From positions 1 through 39,106 of the forward strand of contig NZ_RHFH01000021.1 of assembly GCF_004745075.1 (NCBI RefSeq): a DNA stretch of 39,106 nt, written 5' to 3'. The notes under the pieces are model-generated. The model saw nothing but the letters and a program-made list of their open reading frames with translations. It did no database searches and was not told the DNA's origin. The stretch is from Brevibacterium sp. S111. GTDB taxonomy: Bacteria; Actinomycetota; Actinomycetes; Actinomycetales; Brevibacteriaceae. Positions 7,456 to 15,740 of the stretch are shown here, piece by piece; position 1 is the first letter of the stretch; each line of letters opens with the position of its first letter. The position numbers and the translations under genes are program-made.

Positions 7456-8769
7456 GTGTTCGCGTACTTCCTCGGTGCGGCACTGTGCCTCATCATCGCA
7501 GCCATCCTCTCGGCGGTCGATGCGGCTCTGCTCAACGTGTCCCACCACGCCGTCGAGGAGGCGAAGGAAGAGGGCAAGCGCGCGGCCGTGCGGGTGGAGA
7601 AGATCCTCGGCGACCTGCCGACGAACATCAACGTCATCATCTTCGTCCGCAACTTCCTCGAGGCACTGGCCACGGTCTTCATCGCACTGGCCTATGACTC
7701 CTACTACTCCGTGGGACCGCTCATGGTCTTCCTCACGGTACTCACCGCCTCGGTGGCGGTCTTCATCATCACCGGCGTGTCTCCGCGCACGATCGGCAAG
7801 CGCCGGTCGCTAGCCGTGTGCCTCAACCTCAGCTGGATCGTGCGCATCGTCCTCGTCGTCCTCAAACCGCTCACCCGCATCCTCGTCGTCCTCGGCAACC
7901 TGCTGACCCCGGACAAGGTGTACAAGGACGGTCCGTTCGTGACTTCTGAGCAGCTGCGCGACCTCGTCGAGAGGGCCAGCGAATCCGATATCATCGAAGA
8001 CGGCGAACGCGAGATGATCCAATCGGTCTTCAACCTCTCGGACACCTCGGCGAACGAAGTCATGGTCCCGCGCACCGACCTCGTCACCGTCGACGCCGAC
8101 GTGGGTCTGCAGAAGACGATGAACCTGTTCTTCCGTTCCGGCTTCTCCCGGATCCCCGTGTGCGGGGAGGACCTCGACGACGTCCGCGGCGTCGCCTATC
8201 TCAAAGATGTGGCCCGCCGCCTTCAGCTCCACCCGGACGACACCGACAAGCCGATCGGGACGCTGGCGCGCAGTGTGCTCTTCGTGCCCGAGACCAAACC
8301 GGCCGACGATCTGCTGCGACAGATGCAGCTGGACTCCACGCACTTGGCGATCCTCGTCGACGAATACGGCGGCACCGCCGGGCTTGTGACCATCGAGGAC
8401 ATCGTCGAAGAGATCGTCGGCGAGATCGAAGACGAATACGACAACGGCGATGACGAACTCGTCGCCGCCGAGGACGGATCCTTCGTCATCAGCACGCGCA
8501 TGTCGATCTCGGACTTCGCCGAATACTTCGACGTGCGCATCGACGAAGATGATGTCAACAGCGTCGGCGGGCTGCTGTCGAAGCTCATCGACAGGGTGCC
8601 CATCGACGGTTCGCATGCGAGCATCGCCGGCCTCCATATCGAAGCCATGGAAGGCCAGGGCCGCCGCCACCGCATCACCCATGTGCGGGTCACCCGCACC
8701 GCAGACGACACCGCCGCCGAGGCGCAGACCGCCGCGGCAGGAAGCCCGGGGACGAAGGAAGAGGACTGA
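7456..8769 (+). CDS. CNNM/CBS domain transporter-like protein (HlyC/CorC family)
   Basis: A 437-residue membrane protein with the CNNM (DUF21) transmembrane domain at residues about 1-160. Next come a CBS pair at about 185-320 (MVPRTDLVTVDADV, SRIPVCGEDLDDVRGVAYLKD, LAILVDEYGGTAGLVTIEDI) and the acidic linker EEIVGEIEDEYD, then a CorC/HlyC C-terminal domain. Relatives are linked to magnesium or cobalt efflux; the old name hemolysin is misleading. The GTG at 7456 follows the ybeY stop by one base. It sits between ybeY and era, its usual place in Actinomycetota. The last 30 residues are a low-complexity Ala/Thr-rich tail. Confidence 0.93.
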   Translation: MFAYFLGAALCLIIAAILSAVDAALLNVSHHAVEEAKEEGKRAAVRVEKILGDLPTNINVIIFVRNFLEALATVFIALAYDSYYSVGPLMVFLTVLTASVAVFIITGVSPRTIGKRRSLAVCLNLSWIVRIVLVVLKPLTRILVVLGNLLTPDKVYKDGPFVTSEQLRDLVERASESDIIEDGEREMIQSVFNLSDTSANEVMVPRTDLVTVDADVGLQKTMNLFFRSGFSRIPVCGEDLDDVRGVAYLKDVARRLQLHPDDTDKPIGTLARSVLFVPETKPADDLLRQMQLDSTHLAILVDEYGGTAGLVTIEDIVEEIVGEIEDEYDNGDDELVAAEDGSFVISTRMSISDFAEYFDVRIDEDDVNSVGGLLSKLIDRVPIDGSHASIAGLHIEAMEGQGRRHRITHVRVTRTADDTAAEAQTAAAGSPGTKEED

Positions 8770-8770
8770 C

Positions 8771-9706
8771 ATGGAATTTCGCACAGACTATCCCGAGGGC
8801 TACCGTGCCGGGTTCGCCTGCTTCGTGGGACGGCCGAACACCGGCAAGTCGACGCTGACGAACGCCTTGGTGGGGGAGAAGGTGGCGATCACCTCGGCAA
8901 AGCCGCAGACGACGCGGCACACGATCCGCGGAATCGTCCACCGGGACGATCACCAGCTGATCCTCGTCGACACCCCCGGACTGCACAAGCCCAGGACGCT
9001 GCTGGGCTCCCGGCTCAACGACCTCGTGGCCACCACCCTCAACGAAGTCGACGTCATCGGCTTCTGCCTTCCCGCCGATGAGGCGATCGGTCCCGGCGAC
9101 CGTTACATCGCCTCCCAGCTGGAGCTGCTCGACGGGCGGACCCCGATCGTCGCGCTCGTGACGAAAGTCGACCTCGTATCCAAGGACAAGGTCGCCGAGG
9201 CGCTGCTGGCCGTCGGCGAACTCGCCGACTTCGCCGACGTCGTCCCGGTCTCCGCGGCCGACGGTTTCCAGATCGACACCGTCGACTCCGTTCTCTCCTC
9301 CCATCTGCCGGAGTCGCCGCCGCTCTACCCCGACGGCGACCTCACCGATGAGCCGGAGGAGAAGATGATCGCCGAACTCGTCCGTGAAGCCGCCCTCGAA
9401 GGCGTCCGCGACGAACTGCCGCACTCCCTGGCCGTCCAAGTCGAGGAGATGTACCCGCGGGAGGGCCGCAGCGAGGACAATCCGCTGTGGAACGTCCACG
9501 TCAACCTCTTCGTCGAACGACCCAGCCAGAAGGCGATCATCATCGGCAAGGGCGGCAGCCGACTCAAAGCGATCGGTTCGGAATCCCGCCAGGGCATCGA
9601 ACGCCTCCTTGGCACCAAGGTCTACCTCGACCTCCACGTCAAGGTCGCCAAGGACTGGCAGCGCGATCCCAAACAGCTCGGCCGACTCGGCTTCGACTTC
9701 AGCTGA
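8771..9706 (+). CDS. era: GTPase Era
   Basis: A 311-residue GTPase that binds the 3' end of 16S rRNA and assists 30S assembly. G1 is GRPNTGKST (residues 20-28), G2/G3 lie around QTTRHTIRG and DTPGLHKP, and G4 is TKVD. The C-terminal KH domain includes SQKAIIIGKGGSRLKAIG and ends LGFDFS. The ATG at 8771 starts one base after the preceding stop; translation is probably coupled, since no strong independent site is seen. Era acting with YbeY in 16S maturation matches its place in this operon. Confidence 0.97.
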   Translation: MEFRTDYPEGYRAGFACFVGRPNTGKSTLTNALVGEKVAITSAKPQTTRHTIRGIVHRDDHQLILVDTPGLHKPRTLLGSRLNDLVATTLNEVDVIGFCLPADEAIGPGDRYIASQLELLDGRTPIVALVTKVDLVSKDKVAEALLAVGELADFADVVPVSAADGFQIDTVDSVLSSHLPESPPLYPDGDLTDEPEEKMIAELVREAALEGVRDELPHSLAVQVEEMYPREGRSEDNPLWNVHVNLFVERPSQKAIIIGKGGSRLKAIGSESRQGIERLLGTKVYLDLHVKVAKDWQRDPKQLGRLGFDFS

Positions 9707-9804
9707 GACGAATAGATCCGCTTCGGCGGACGAAGGCGCGCCGAAGCTGTGCGTGTGCGTCCGTCCACCTCGGTTCTCTGCGCCTGTGATGGTCCTCACC
9801 CGCT

Positions 9805-9828
9805 CGGGCCCGATTTCCGTCGGGCCCG
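9805..9828 (+). terminator. Hairpin after era, probable terminator
   Basis: A perfect 9-bp stem, CGGGCCCGA (9805-9813) with TCGGGCCCG (9820-9828), around a six-base loop TTTCCG. No T tract follows, as is common in high-GC actinobacteria. It lies 98 bases after the era stop and 24 bases before zapE, so it can separate the two transcripts. Confidence 0.6.
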
Positions 9829-9839
9829 CGGGCCTGCCT

Positions 9840-9845
9840 TAGACT
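9840..9845 (+). promoter_or_regulatory. -10 element of zapE, probably leaderless
   Basis: TAGACT fits TANNNT and lies seven bases before the GTG at 9853, which places the expected transcription start at the start codon. There is no good Shine-Dalgarno sequence in front of that GTG, which supports a leaderless mRNA. Confidence 0.5.
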
Positions 9846-9852
9846 AGGCCGA

Positions 9853-10860
9853 GTGAATGCCGAGCAGACTCTGGTCGCACTGAGCGACCGATCCCCACAG
9901 GTTGCCCCCGAAGAGCTCATCGCAGGCCTTGTCCCGCCGCCTCAGTTCGAGGACGTGTCCTTCGACAGCTATCGCACGGACCCCACCGAGCCCTCGCAGG
10001 CCGAGGCTCGGAGAAGACTCGAGCAATTCGCAGCACAGTCGAACTCGAAGGGGTTCTTCGGCAAGCTCTTCTCGAAGGGGAAGTCCGGTCCCAAGGGCGT
10101 CTACCTCGACGGCGGCTACGGTGTCGGCAAGACTCACCTGCTCGCGTCCGCGTGGCACGCCAATGAGAAGCCCGCCACCTTCGGCACCTTCGTCGAATAC
10201 ACGAACCTCGTCGGTGCTCTGGGCTTCGCCCGCGCCCGCGACGACCTGTCGCAGATGAAGCTCGTGTGCGTCGACGAATTCGAACTCGACGATCCGGGGG
10301 ACACCGTGCTCATGTCCCGGCTCATGCGCGAACTCACCGATGCGGGCGTGAAGATCATCGCAACGTCGAACACCTTGCCCGGCTCGCTGGGAGAGGGCCG
10401 CTTCGCCGCTCAGGACTTCCTCCGTGAGATCCAGGCGCTGGCCGACCAGTTCGAGGTCTTTCGCATCGACGGTCAGGACTACCGCCACCGTGCGCTGAGC
10501 TCCCCGGCAGATCCGCTGCCGGCCGACGAGCTCGATGCGGCCACGGCGAAGCTCGAAGGCACCGTCGCCCGAGATGAGTTCTCCCAGCTGCTGTCTCATC
10601 TGTCGACGGTCCATCCGTCCCGCTACGGGCGGATGGTCGACGGCGTGGACTCCGCCGTGTGGGAGGACGTCACGACGATCGAGAACGAGAGCGTGGCGCT
10701 GCGCTTCGTCGCTCTGGTCGACCGGCTCTACGACCGCAACGTCCACATCGTCAACTCCGGTGTGCCGTTGGACAAGATCTTCACCGAGGAGTCTCTGGCC
10801 GGCGGCTACAGGAAGAAGTACATGCGCTGCCTTTCGCGGCTGACCGCGCTGTCATCCTGA
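9853..10860 (+). CDS. zapE: Cell division protein ZapE (AFG1-like ATPase)
   Basis: A 335-residue AFG1/ZapE family ATPase. Walker A is GGYGVGKTH (about residues 87-95), Walker B is LVCVDEFELDDPGD (about 136-149), and the sensor segment is IIATSNTLPGSLGEGRF. In Escherichia coli ZapE associates with the Z ring; the role in actinobacteria is less clear. The C-terminal part contains SLWEDVTTIEN-like and RNVHIVNSGVPLD segments typical of the family. The start is GTG at 9853, immediately after a -10-like TAGACT. The N-terminal 30 residues are unremarkable. The gene is single, flanked by hairpins on both sides. Confidence 0.93.
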   Translation: MNAEQTLVALSDRSPQVAPEELIAGLVPPPQFEDVSFDSYRTDPTEPSQAEARRRLEQFAAQSNSKGFFGKLFSKGKSGPKGVYLDGGYGVGKTHLLASAWHANEKPATFGTFVEYTNLVGALGFARARDDLSQMKLVCVDEFELDDPGDTVLMSRLMRELTDAGVKIIATSNTLPGSLGEGRFAAQDFLREIQALADQFEVFRIDGQDYRHRALSSPADPLPADELDAATAKLEGTVARDEFSQLLSHLSTVHPSRYGRMVDGVDSAVWEDVTTIENESVALRFVALVDRLYDRNVHIVNSGVPLDKIFTEESLAGGYRKKYMRCLSRLTALSS

Positions 10861-10865
10861 CTCCA

Positions 10866-10886
10866 CCGCTGTCATCCTGACAGCGG
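10866..10886 (+). terminator. Hairpin just after zapE
   Basis: A perfect 9-bp stem, CCGCTGTCA (10866-10874) with TGACAGCGG (10878-10886), with loop TCC, starting 6 bases past the zapE stop. No T tract. Its left arm is part of a 14-base sequence that is also found at the very end of zapE. Confidence 0.6.
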
Positions 10887-11063
10887 CTCCGCACGTGCCC
10901 GTCGACCACGGTGAATGGTCGGCGGGCTCTGTGCATTCGGCCACCGTCGGGTCAGAGCTACCGGCGGGTGAGGGACGGCGGCGGGACTGCGACCTCGGCA
11001 TGTCAGCGGCGTCGGCCAACTGTGCGGACGTGCGTGGCGGGTTCGGGTGCGCGGGGCGGACGT

Positions 11064-11540
11064 TCAGTGCAGACCGAGCAGTTCGAGCACGGCGAGATCC
11101 GGCACCCACCCCGGCAGGCCGGTGAGGCGCAGGGTGCACCAGACGATGAAGCCGACGAAGGCCGCGGTGACCGCGCCGACGGTCCAGCGCACCCACAGCC
11201 GCTGGGCCATGATCCAGCGCGTCCACCGCTCGACATTCACGCGCACGAAGTGGAGCAGTCTCCGCGCCCAATGGAATTCGCTGGAGATGACGAACAGGCC
11301 GATGATGACGATGAGCCATCCCGGACCGGGCAGGGGCACAAGGACGAGGCCGATGAGCACGATGAGTGTGCCGAGTCCGCCGACGATGCTGCGATAGATG
11401 CGGGCGGTGTGATGGTTCGCCAACACCATCCTGCGCCAGCGGAGGAAACCCAGACGCAGTTTCCGCCACGGTCGGGGGCCTTGGCGATGGTGGCGTGACA
11501 ACCAGCCCTTGGGGCGGGCGCGGGGACGTTCGTCGTTCAC
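11064..11540 (-). CDS. TIGR02611 family membrane protein (PGPGW motif)
   Basis: A 158-residue actinobacterial protein of unknown function. A basic N-terminus (residues 1-45) is followed by two closely spaced membrane segments separated by the conserved PLPGPGWLIVIIG (about residues 69-81). Next comes a charged loop (SEFHWARRLLHFVRVNVERW) and a third hydrophobic segment near 118-135. The PGPGW motif and length fit TIGR02611. It starts with GTG at 11540, six bases after a TATAGT, so it is probably leaderless. The region between it and zapE (10887-11063) contains no gene I can support. Confidence 0.85.
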   Translation of the reverse strand: MNDERPRARPKGWLSRHHRQGPRPWRKLRLGFLRWRRMVLANHHTARIYRSIVGGLGTLIVLIGLVLVPLPGPGWLIVIIGLFVISSEFHWARRLLHFVRVNVERWTRWIMAQRLWVRWTVGAVTAAFVGFIVWCTLRLTGLPGWVPDLAVLELLGLH

Positions 11541-11546
11541 CCCACC

Positions 11547-11552
11547 ACTATA
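11547..11552 (-). promoter_or_regulatory. -10 element of the TIGR02611 gene, probably leaderless
   Basis: On the minus strand TATAGT lies six bases upstream of the GTG start codon, so transcription should begin at that codon. No clear -35 is seen. Confidence 0.55.
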
Positions 11553-11610
11553 AGTTGGCCAGCCTGAATGCTGGATCTGCGCATGTGATCACGATCACCC
11601 GATTCCGATT

Positions 11611-11639
11611 TTGCGTATGCCGCCCCCTCCGTATAGAGT
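11611..11639 (+). promoter_or_regulatory. Probable promoter of the tRNA cluster
   Basis: TTGCGT (11611-11616), 17 bases, then TAGAGT (11634-11639). An overlapping TATAGA lies at 11632. The first tRNA begins at 11677. Confidence 0.45.
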
Positions 11640-11676
11640 TGTATCTCGTTGCGAGGGAAACCCCGCAGCGAGAAAT

Positions 11677-11749
11677 GCGGATGTGGCTCAGTTGGTAGAG
11701 CATCACCTTGCCAAGGTGAGGGTCGCGGGTTCGAGTCCCGTCATCCGCT
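11677..11749 (+). tRNA. tRNA-Gly (GCC)
   Basis: A 73-base cloverleaf. The acceptor stem GCGGATG pairs with CATCCGC (11742-11748) and the discriminator is T. The anticodon GCC is at 11710-11712, in loop TTGCCAA closed by ACC/GGT pairs. The T-loop sequence GGTTCGAGTCC is present. The 3' CCA is not encoded. Confidence 0.97.
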
Positions 11750-11775
11750 CGGAGGCGTCATGGCACTGCCTTGGC

Positions 11776-11846
11776 GGTGGCGTGGCCGAGAGGCGAGGCA
11801 GCGGCCTGCAAAGCCGTATACACGGGTTCGAATCCCGTCGCCACCT
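11776..11846 (+). tRNA. tRNA-Cys (GCA)
   Basis: A 71-base cloverleaf. The acceptor stem GGTGGCG pairs with CGCCACC (11839-11845) and the discriminator is T, as expected for tRNA-Cys. The anticodon GCA is at 11808-11810, in loop CTGCAAA. The CCA is not encoded. It lies 26 bases after tRNA-Gly. Confidence 0.97.
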
Positions 11847-11876
11847 CGGATGGTCAGCAGCAATGCTGACCGACCA

Positions 11877-11948
11877 GCGCGATTGGCGCAGCGGTAGCGC
11901 GCTTCCTTCACACGGAAGAGGTCACTGGTTCGATCCCAGTATCGCGCA
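11877..11948 (+). tRNA. tRNA-Val (CAC)
   Basis: A 72-base cloverleaf. The acceptor stem GCGCGAT pairs with ATCGCGC and the discriminator is A. The anticodon stem is CTTCC/GGAAG with loop TTCACAC, giving anticodon CAC (11909-11911), which reads GUG. It is a near copy of the next tRNA gene. Confidence 0.97.
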
Positions 11949-11985
11949 CAGGGACCCTCGGGTTCCGGTGCAACAAAAGAATAGA

Positions 11986-12057
11986 GCGCGATTGGCGCAG
12001 CGGTAGCGCGCTTCCCTGACACGGAAGAGGTCACTGGTTCGATCCCAGTATCGCGCA
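11986..12057 (+). tRNA. tRNA-Val (GAC)
   Basis: A 72-base gene identical to the preceding tRNA-Val except for two anticodon-loop bases: loop CTGACAC in place of TTCACAC, giving anticodon GAC, which reads GUC and GUU. The CCA is not encoded. Confidence 0.97.
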
Positions 12058-12062
12058 CAGAA

Positions 12063-12091
12063 GAAGCCCCGGGCGATCCGCCCGGGGCTTC
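12063..12091 (+). terminator. Strong hairpin after the tRNA cluster
   Basis: A 13-bp perfect stem, GAAGCCCCGGGCG (12063-12075) with CGCCCGGGGCTTC (12079-12091), and a three-base loop ATC. It begins 6 bases after the last tRNA. There is no T tract, but the position and stability make it a convincing terminator. From here to 12218 I see no gene. Confidence 0.85.
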
Positions 12092-12218
12092 GTGCATCCC
12101 CGAAGACTCGTGAACATCCGGCTCTGTTGCAGGTTTGGAACGCGAACATCATGCAGTGGCATGCGGGTTTGCTAGTACGCTTGGCCTTGTATCTAACGAC
12201 GATGACTTCGGAGCATTC

Positions 12219-13526
12219 ATGTCTAATCCTCAGAACCCCTACGGTTCCGGTGACGGTTCGGGCGGGAACAACCCGAACGGCCAGAACCCGAACGGCCAGG
12301 ACCCCAACGGTCAGAACCCGAACAACCAGCCGTCGAGCGCGCCCGGCTACGGCAACGACCAGAACGCGGGACAGCAGCCTCCCCAGTACGGATCCCAGCC
12401 GAACTACGGCCAGGGCGGGAATGACGGTTCGCAGGGGTACGGACAGCAGCCTCCGCAGTACGGTTCGCAGCCGAACTACGGTCAGCCGAACGACCAGAAC
12501 CAGTACGGACAGCAGCCGAACTTTGGTCAGCCGAACGACCAGTACGGCCAGAACCAGTACGGCGACAGCCAGTACGGACAGGATCAGTACGGCCAGAGTC
12601 AGTACGGCCAGAACCAGTACGACGCCAATCAATACGGACAGCAGCCGGCCTACCCGGGAGCCGAAGGGTCGTCCGATCAATTCATCCCGGCCAACCCGAA
12701 CGCCGCCTACGGGCAGTACCCCTCGGGCGGCGGCACCTCGAAGAACATCTGGGGCATCCTCGCACTCATCGGCGGCATCGTCGGCGTCCTCGGCGCCTTC
12801 GTCTTCGGCGGCGGCGCGCTCTTCGGCATCGCCGCGATCGTGTTCGGATTCCTCGGACTCTCTGCGATCAAGAAGGGCCTGGCGAACAACAAGGGCTTCA
12901 ACATCACCGGCATCGTCCTCGGCGGGCTGTCGGTCGTCATTTCGATCGCTGTGATTGTGGCTACTGTGCTCTTTGGCGGCCTGTTTATTAATGCCGTAAA
13001 CGACGCTGCTGAAGAGCAGAAACAGGAACAAAAGCAGGAAGAGAATCCATTTGCGGAGCCCAGCACTAATCCCCCGTCGACTCCAGCAAGCGACGGATCG
13101 AGCGGCTCCGACAGCGAAGACGCTGCGCCCGCTCAGGCCGGCGAGGTCGAGATCGGCACCGATGTCACCGCCGCGATCAATGTCCGCCCGGGCACTGCGG
13201 GAGAATACGCCTCCGGCGCCGAGTCGACGAATGGTGAGATCGCCATCGTGACGATGACCGTGAAGAACGACTCGAGCTCTGACGTGAAGATGACTCTGAC
13301 GAATCTGACCGCCACAGATGGAGGCAGCAAGGAATACGACGACGTCTTCGACAGCGGAAACTACAAGGGCTCGCTGGCCTTCACCGATCCCGTGCCTGCC
13401 GGCGGCGAAACGACCTATGAGCTCGCCTTCGGTGTTCCCAAGGCCGAAATCGATGGGATGCACCTCAAGCTCAAACTCGTCGACGATCTCGGCAAGGGCA
13501 AGGACTTCGAGTTCTACAAGCAGTGA
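12219..13526 (+). CDS. DUF4190-type membrane protein with Q/N/G/Y-rich N-terminus and DUF4352-like exported domain
   Basis: A 435-residue protein in three parts. Residues about 1-165 are low complexity, built from imperfect QQPPQYGSQPNYGQ and QYGQ units. Residues about 170-265 form two or three hydrophobic segments (IWGILALIGGIVGVLGAFVF; AIVFGFLGL; a final span ending near FGGLFIN), as in DUF4190 proteins. Residues about 300-435 look like an extracytoplasmic immunoglobulin-like domain of the DUF4352 type (IAIVTMTVKNDSS, VPAGGETTYELAFGVP). The ATG at 12219 has GGAG six bases upstream; the longer frame from 12135 is not used. The linker around residues 245-290 has markedly lower GC at third positions than the rest. 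Function is unknown. Confidence 0.8.
   Translation: MSNPQNPYGSGDGSGGNNPNGQNPNGQDPNGQNPNNQPSSAPGYGNDQNAGQQPPQYGSQPNYGQGGNDGSQGYGQQPPQYGSQPNYGQPNDQNQYGQQPNFGQPNDQYGQNQYGDSQYGQDQYGQSQYGQNQYDANQYGQQPAYPGAEGSSDQFIPANPNAAYGQYPSGGGTSKNIWGILALIGGIVGVLGAFVFGGGALFGIAAIVFGFLGLSAIKKGLANNKGFNITGIVLGGLSVVISIAVIVATVLFGGLFINAVNDAAEEQKQEQKQEENPFAEPSTNPPSTPASDGSSGSDSEDAAPAQAGEVEIGTDVTAAINVRPGTAGEYASGAESTNGEIAIVTMTVKNDSSSDVKMTLTNLTATDGGSKEYDDVFDSGNYKGSLAFTDPVPAGGETTYELAFGVPKAEIDGMHLKLKLVDDLGKGKDFEFYKQ
12290..12645 (+). repeat. Degenerate in-frame repeats encoding QYGQ/QQPPQYGSQPNYG
   Basis: Several imperfect copies of short units encode QNPNGQ, then QQPPQYGSQPNYGQ, then QYGQNQYG-type segments. Two copies of the QQPPQYGSQPNYG block are nearly identical at DNA level. 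They sit inside the gene that starts at 12219 and preserve its frame. Confidence 0.75.
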
Positions 13527-13601
13527 TGCTGTGAACTCGTGGCGCCGAGGCGGCCGATCGGCACCTCGACGCTGCGACGCCGGCAGCGGCAGGCTCGGTC
13601 T

Positions 13602-13627
13602 GGGCGGCGGTCACACGACTGCCGCCC
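13602..13627 (+). terminator. Hairpin between the DUF4190-type gene and thrS
   Basis: GGGCGGCGGTC (13602-13612) pairs with GACTGCCGCCC (13617-13627), with one G-T wobble and an ACAC loop. It lies 75 bases after the stop and 29 bases before a -10-like TAGAAT. There is no T tract. Confidence 0.6.
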
Positions 13628-13655
13628 GACTGATCTGTCACTGCCGAAGTGGTAC

Positions 13656-13661
13656 TAGAAT
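13656..13661 (+). promoter_or_regulatory. -10 element of thrS
   Basis: TAGAAT, 72 bases before the thrS GTG, gives a leader of about 65 bases. No convincing -35 and no T-box features (specifier loop, T-box sequence, antiterminator) are seen in the leader. Confidence 0.45.
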
Positions 13662-13733
13662 CTAGGGGCGAGAAGTCCTCGATCCGGACGATCCCGGCCG
13701 GACTCAGACGAACACAGACGAACGGAGAAATCA

Positions 13734-15740
13734 GTGGCAGACAGCATCGACTGCGCGGGCGAGAGCATTCCTTGGAAAGAGGGGCTGACCGGAACGGAGA
13801 TCTTCTCCACCGACCGCACAGTCGTCGCGATGTGGCTGAACGGCGAACCCGCCGATCTCAGCCGCGAACTGCAGCCAGGTGATCGGATCGCTCCGATCAC
13901 CATCGACTCCGAAGCAGGACTCGATATCCTGCGCCACTCGACCGGGCACGTCACCGCCCAGGCTGTTCAGGAGCTCTTCCCCGGCACCAAGCTCGGCATC
14001 GGCCCCTACATCACCGACGGCTACTACTTCGACTTCGACGTCGCCGAACCCTTCACCCCCGAGGACCTCAAGGCCATCCAGAAGAAGGCCGCTCAGATCG
14101 TGAAGTCTGGTCAGACCTTCAACCGCGTCGTCGTCACCGAAGACGAAGCACGTCAGCGCATGGCGAACGAGCCGTACAAGCTCGAACTCATCAACGACAA
14201 GGGCTCGGGCTCCGACGACGGCTCCTCTGTCGAGGTCGGCGGCGCCGAGCTCACCGTCTACGAGAACGTCGACCGCAAGGGCGAAGTGGTGTGGCAGGAT
14301 CTGTGTCGCGGCCCCCACCTGCCGAACACGAAACTCATCGGCAACGGCTTCGCCATCACCCGGTCCTCGGCCGCGTACTGGCGCGGCGACCAGGCGAACG
14401 CGAGCCTGCAGCGCGTCTACGGCACCGCCTGGGCGACGAAGGACGACCTCAAGGCCTACCAAGATCGCATCGCCGAAGCCGAACGTCGCGACCACCGCAG
14501 ACTCGGTGCCGAACTGGACCTGTTCTCCTTCCCCGAGGAGCTCGGCTCCGGCCTGCCCGTCTTCCACCCCAAGGGCGGAGTGATCAAGCGGGAGATGGAG
14601 GACTACGTCCGCGCCCGTCACATCGCCGAAGGCTTCGAATACGTCGGCACCCCGCACATCTCGAAGGAGACCCTCTACTACACCTCGGGCCACCTGCCCT
14701 ACTACGGGGAGAACATGTTCCCGGCGATGTCCGTCGATGAGGTCCGCGACGACTCCGGGGCCGTCGTCAAGGACGGCACCCCGTACCGTCTCAAAGCGAT
14801 GAACTGCCCGATGCACAACCTCATCTACCGCTCCCGCGGTCGGTCCTACCGTGATCTGCCGCTGCGGCTGTTCGAGTTCGGCACCGTCTACCGCGACGAA
14901 GCTTCCGGCGTCATCCACGGTCTCACCCGTGTGCGTGCCCTGACCCAGGACGACTCGCACTCCTACGTCGCCCAGGAGGACGCGGCGAAGGAGATCCGCC
15001 ACCTGCTCAACTTCGTGCTCAGCCTGCTGCGTGACTTCGGCCTCGACGACTTCTACCTCGAGCTGTCGACCCGTGACGAAGAGGGGAAGAAGGCAGAGAA
15101 GTTCATCGGCTCCGACGAGCAGTGGGCAGAAGCCACCCGCGTGCTCGAGGAGGTCGCCGATGAGACCGGTCTCGAACTCGTCGCCGATCCCGGCGGTGCC
15201 GCATTCTACGGACCGAAGATCTCCGTGCAGGCCCGAGACGCAATCGGGCGGACCTGGCAGATGTCGACCGTCCAGCTCGACTTCAACCAGCCCGAACGCT
15301 TCGGCCTCGAGTACGTCGCCGCCGACGGCACACGCAAGCAGCCGGTGATGATCCACTCCGCGAAGTTCGGGTCCATCGAACGCTTCCTCGGCGTGCTCAC
15401 CGAGCACTACGCCGGCGCTTTCCCCGTGTGGCTGGCACCCGTCCAGGTCACCTGCATTCCCGTGGCCGAGGAGTTCAACGACTACCTCGTCGAGGTGGCC
15501 GAGCAGCTGCGCGCGGCAGGTGTCCGAGTCGAGATCGACGACAGCGACGACCGCTTCGGCAAGAAGATCCGCAATGCCTCGAAGTCGAAGGTGCCCTTCA
15601 CCCTCATCGCCGGCGGCGAGGACCGCGAGGCTTCGGCCGTGTCCTTCCGGTTCCGCAGCGGTGAACAGGACAACGGCGTTCCCGTCGCCGAGGCGGTGCG
15701 CCGCATCCTCGACGCGATCGAGACCAAGGCCCAAGTATGA
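13734..15740 (+). CDS. thrS: Threonine-tRNA ligase
   Basis: A 668-residue class II aminoacyl-tRNA synthetase that charges tRNA-Thr. The domains in order are: a TGS domain (residues about 1-65); the N2 editing domain, with [16 protein letters not shown] and the GYYFDFDV segment; the catalytic core, with the zinc-site cysteine in LKAMNCPMH and motif 2 [14 protein letters not shown]; motif 3 near [17 protein letters not shown]; and the anticodon-binding domain at about 565-668. The GTG start has GGAGAAA six bases upstream. The stop overlaps the following HIT gene by 4 bp. Length and motifs are normal. Confidence 0.97.
   Translation: MADSIDCAGESIPWKEGLTGTEIFSTDRTVVAMWLNGEPADLSRELQPGDRIAPITIDSEAGLDILRHSTGHVTAQAVQELFPGTKLGIGPYITDGYYFDFDVAEPFTPEDLKAIQKKAAQIVKSGQTFNRVVVTEDEARQRMANEPYKLELINDKGSGSDDGSSVEVGGAELTVYENVDRKGEVVWQDLCRGPHLPNTKLIGNGFAITRSSAAYWRGDQANASLQRVYGTAWATKDDLKAYQDRIAEAERRDHRRLGAELDLFSFPEELGSGLPVFHPKGGVIKREMEDYVRARHIAEGFEYVGTPHISKETLYYTSGHLPYYGENMFPAMSVDEVRDDSGAVVKDGTPYRLKAMNCPMHNLIYRSRGRSYRDLPLRLFEFGTVYRDEASGVIHGLTRVRALTQDDSHSYVAQEDAAKEIRHLLNFVLSLLRDFGLDDFYLELSTRDEEGKKAEKFIGSDEQWAEATRVLEEVADETGLELVADPGGAAFYGPKISVQARDAIGRTWQMSTVQLDFNQPERFGLEYVAADGTRKQPVMIHSAKFGSIERFLGVLTEHYAGAFPVWLAPVQVTCIPVAEEFNDYLVEVAEQLRAAGVRVEIDDSDDRFGKKIRNASKSKVPFTLIAGGEDREASAVSFRFRSGEQDNGVPVAEAVRRILDAIETKAQV

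Noticed and set aside
12290..12645. Repeat array that might be a CRISPR
   Set aside because: The repeats are imperfect, keep one reading frame, and encode QYGQ-type units inside a clear gene; no spacers of constant length.
11922..13463. Long minus-strand open frame of 513 codons
   Set aside because: It runs antisense through two tRNA genes and the repeat-rich DUF4190-type gene. The product is low complexity (VLAVLVLAVLV), with no family motif.
13628..13733. Possible T-box riboswitch before thrS
   Set aside because: No T-box core, specifier loop or antiterminator; the leader is only about 65 bases.
13731..15734. Minus-strand open frame of 667 codons
   Set aside because: It is the exact antisense of thrS in a GC-rich frame, rich in Asp/Val/Gly/Leu as such shadows are.
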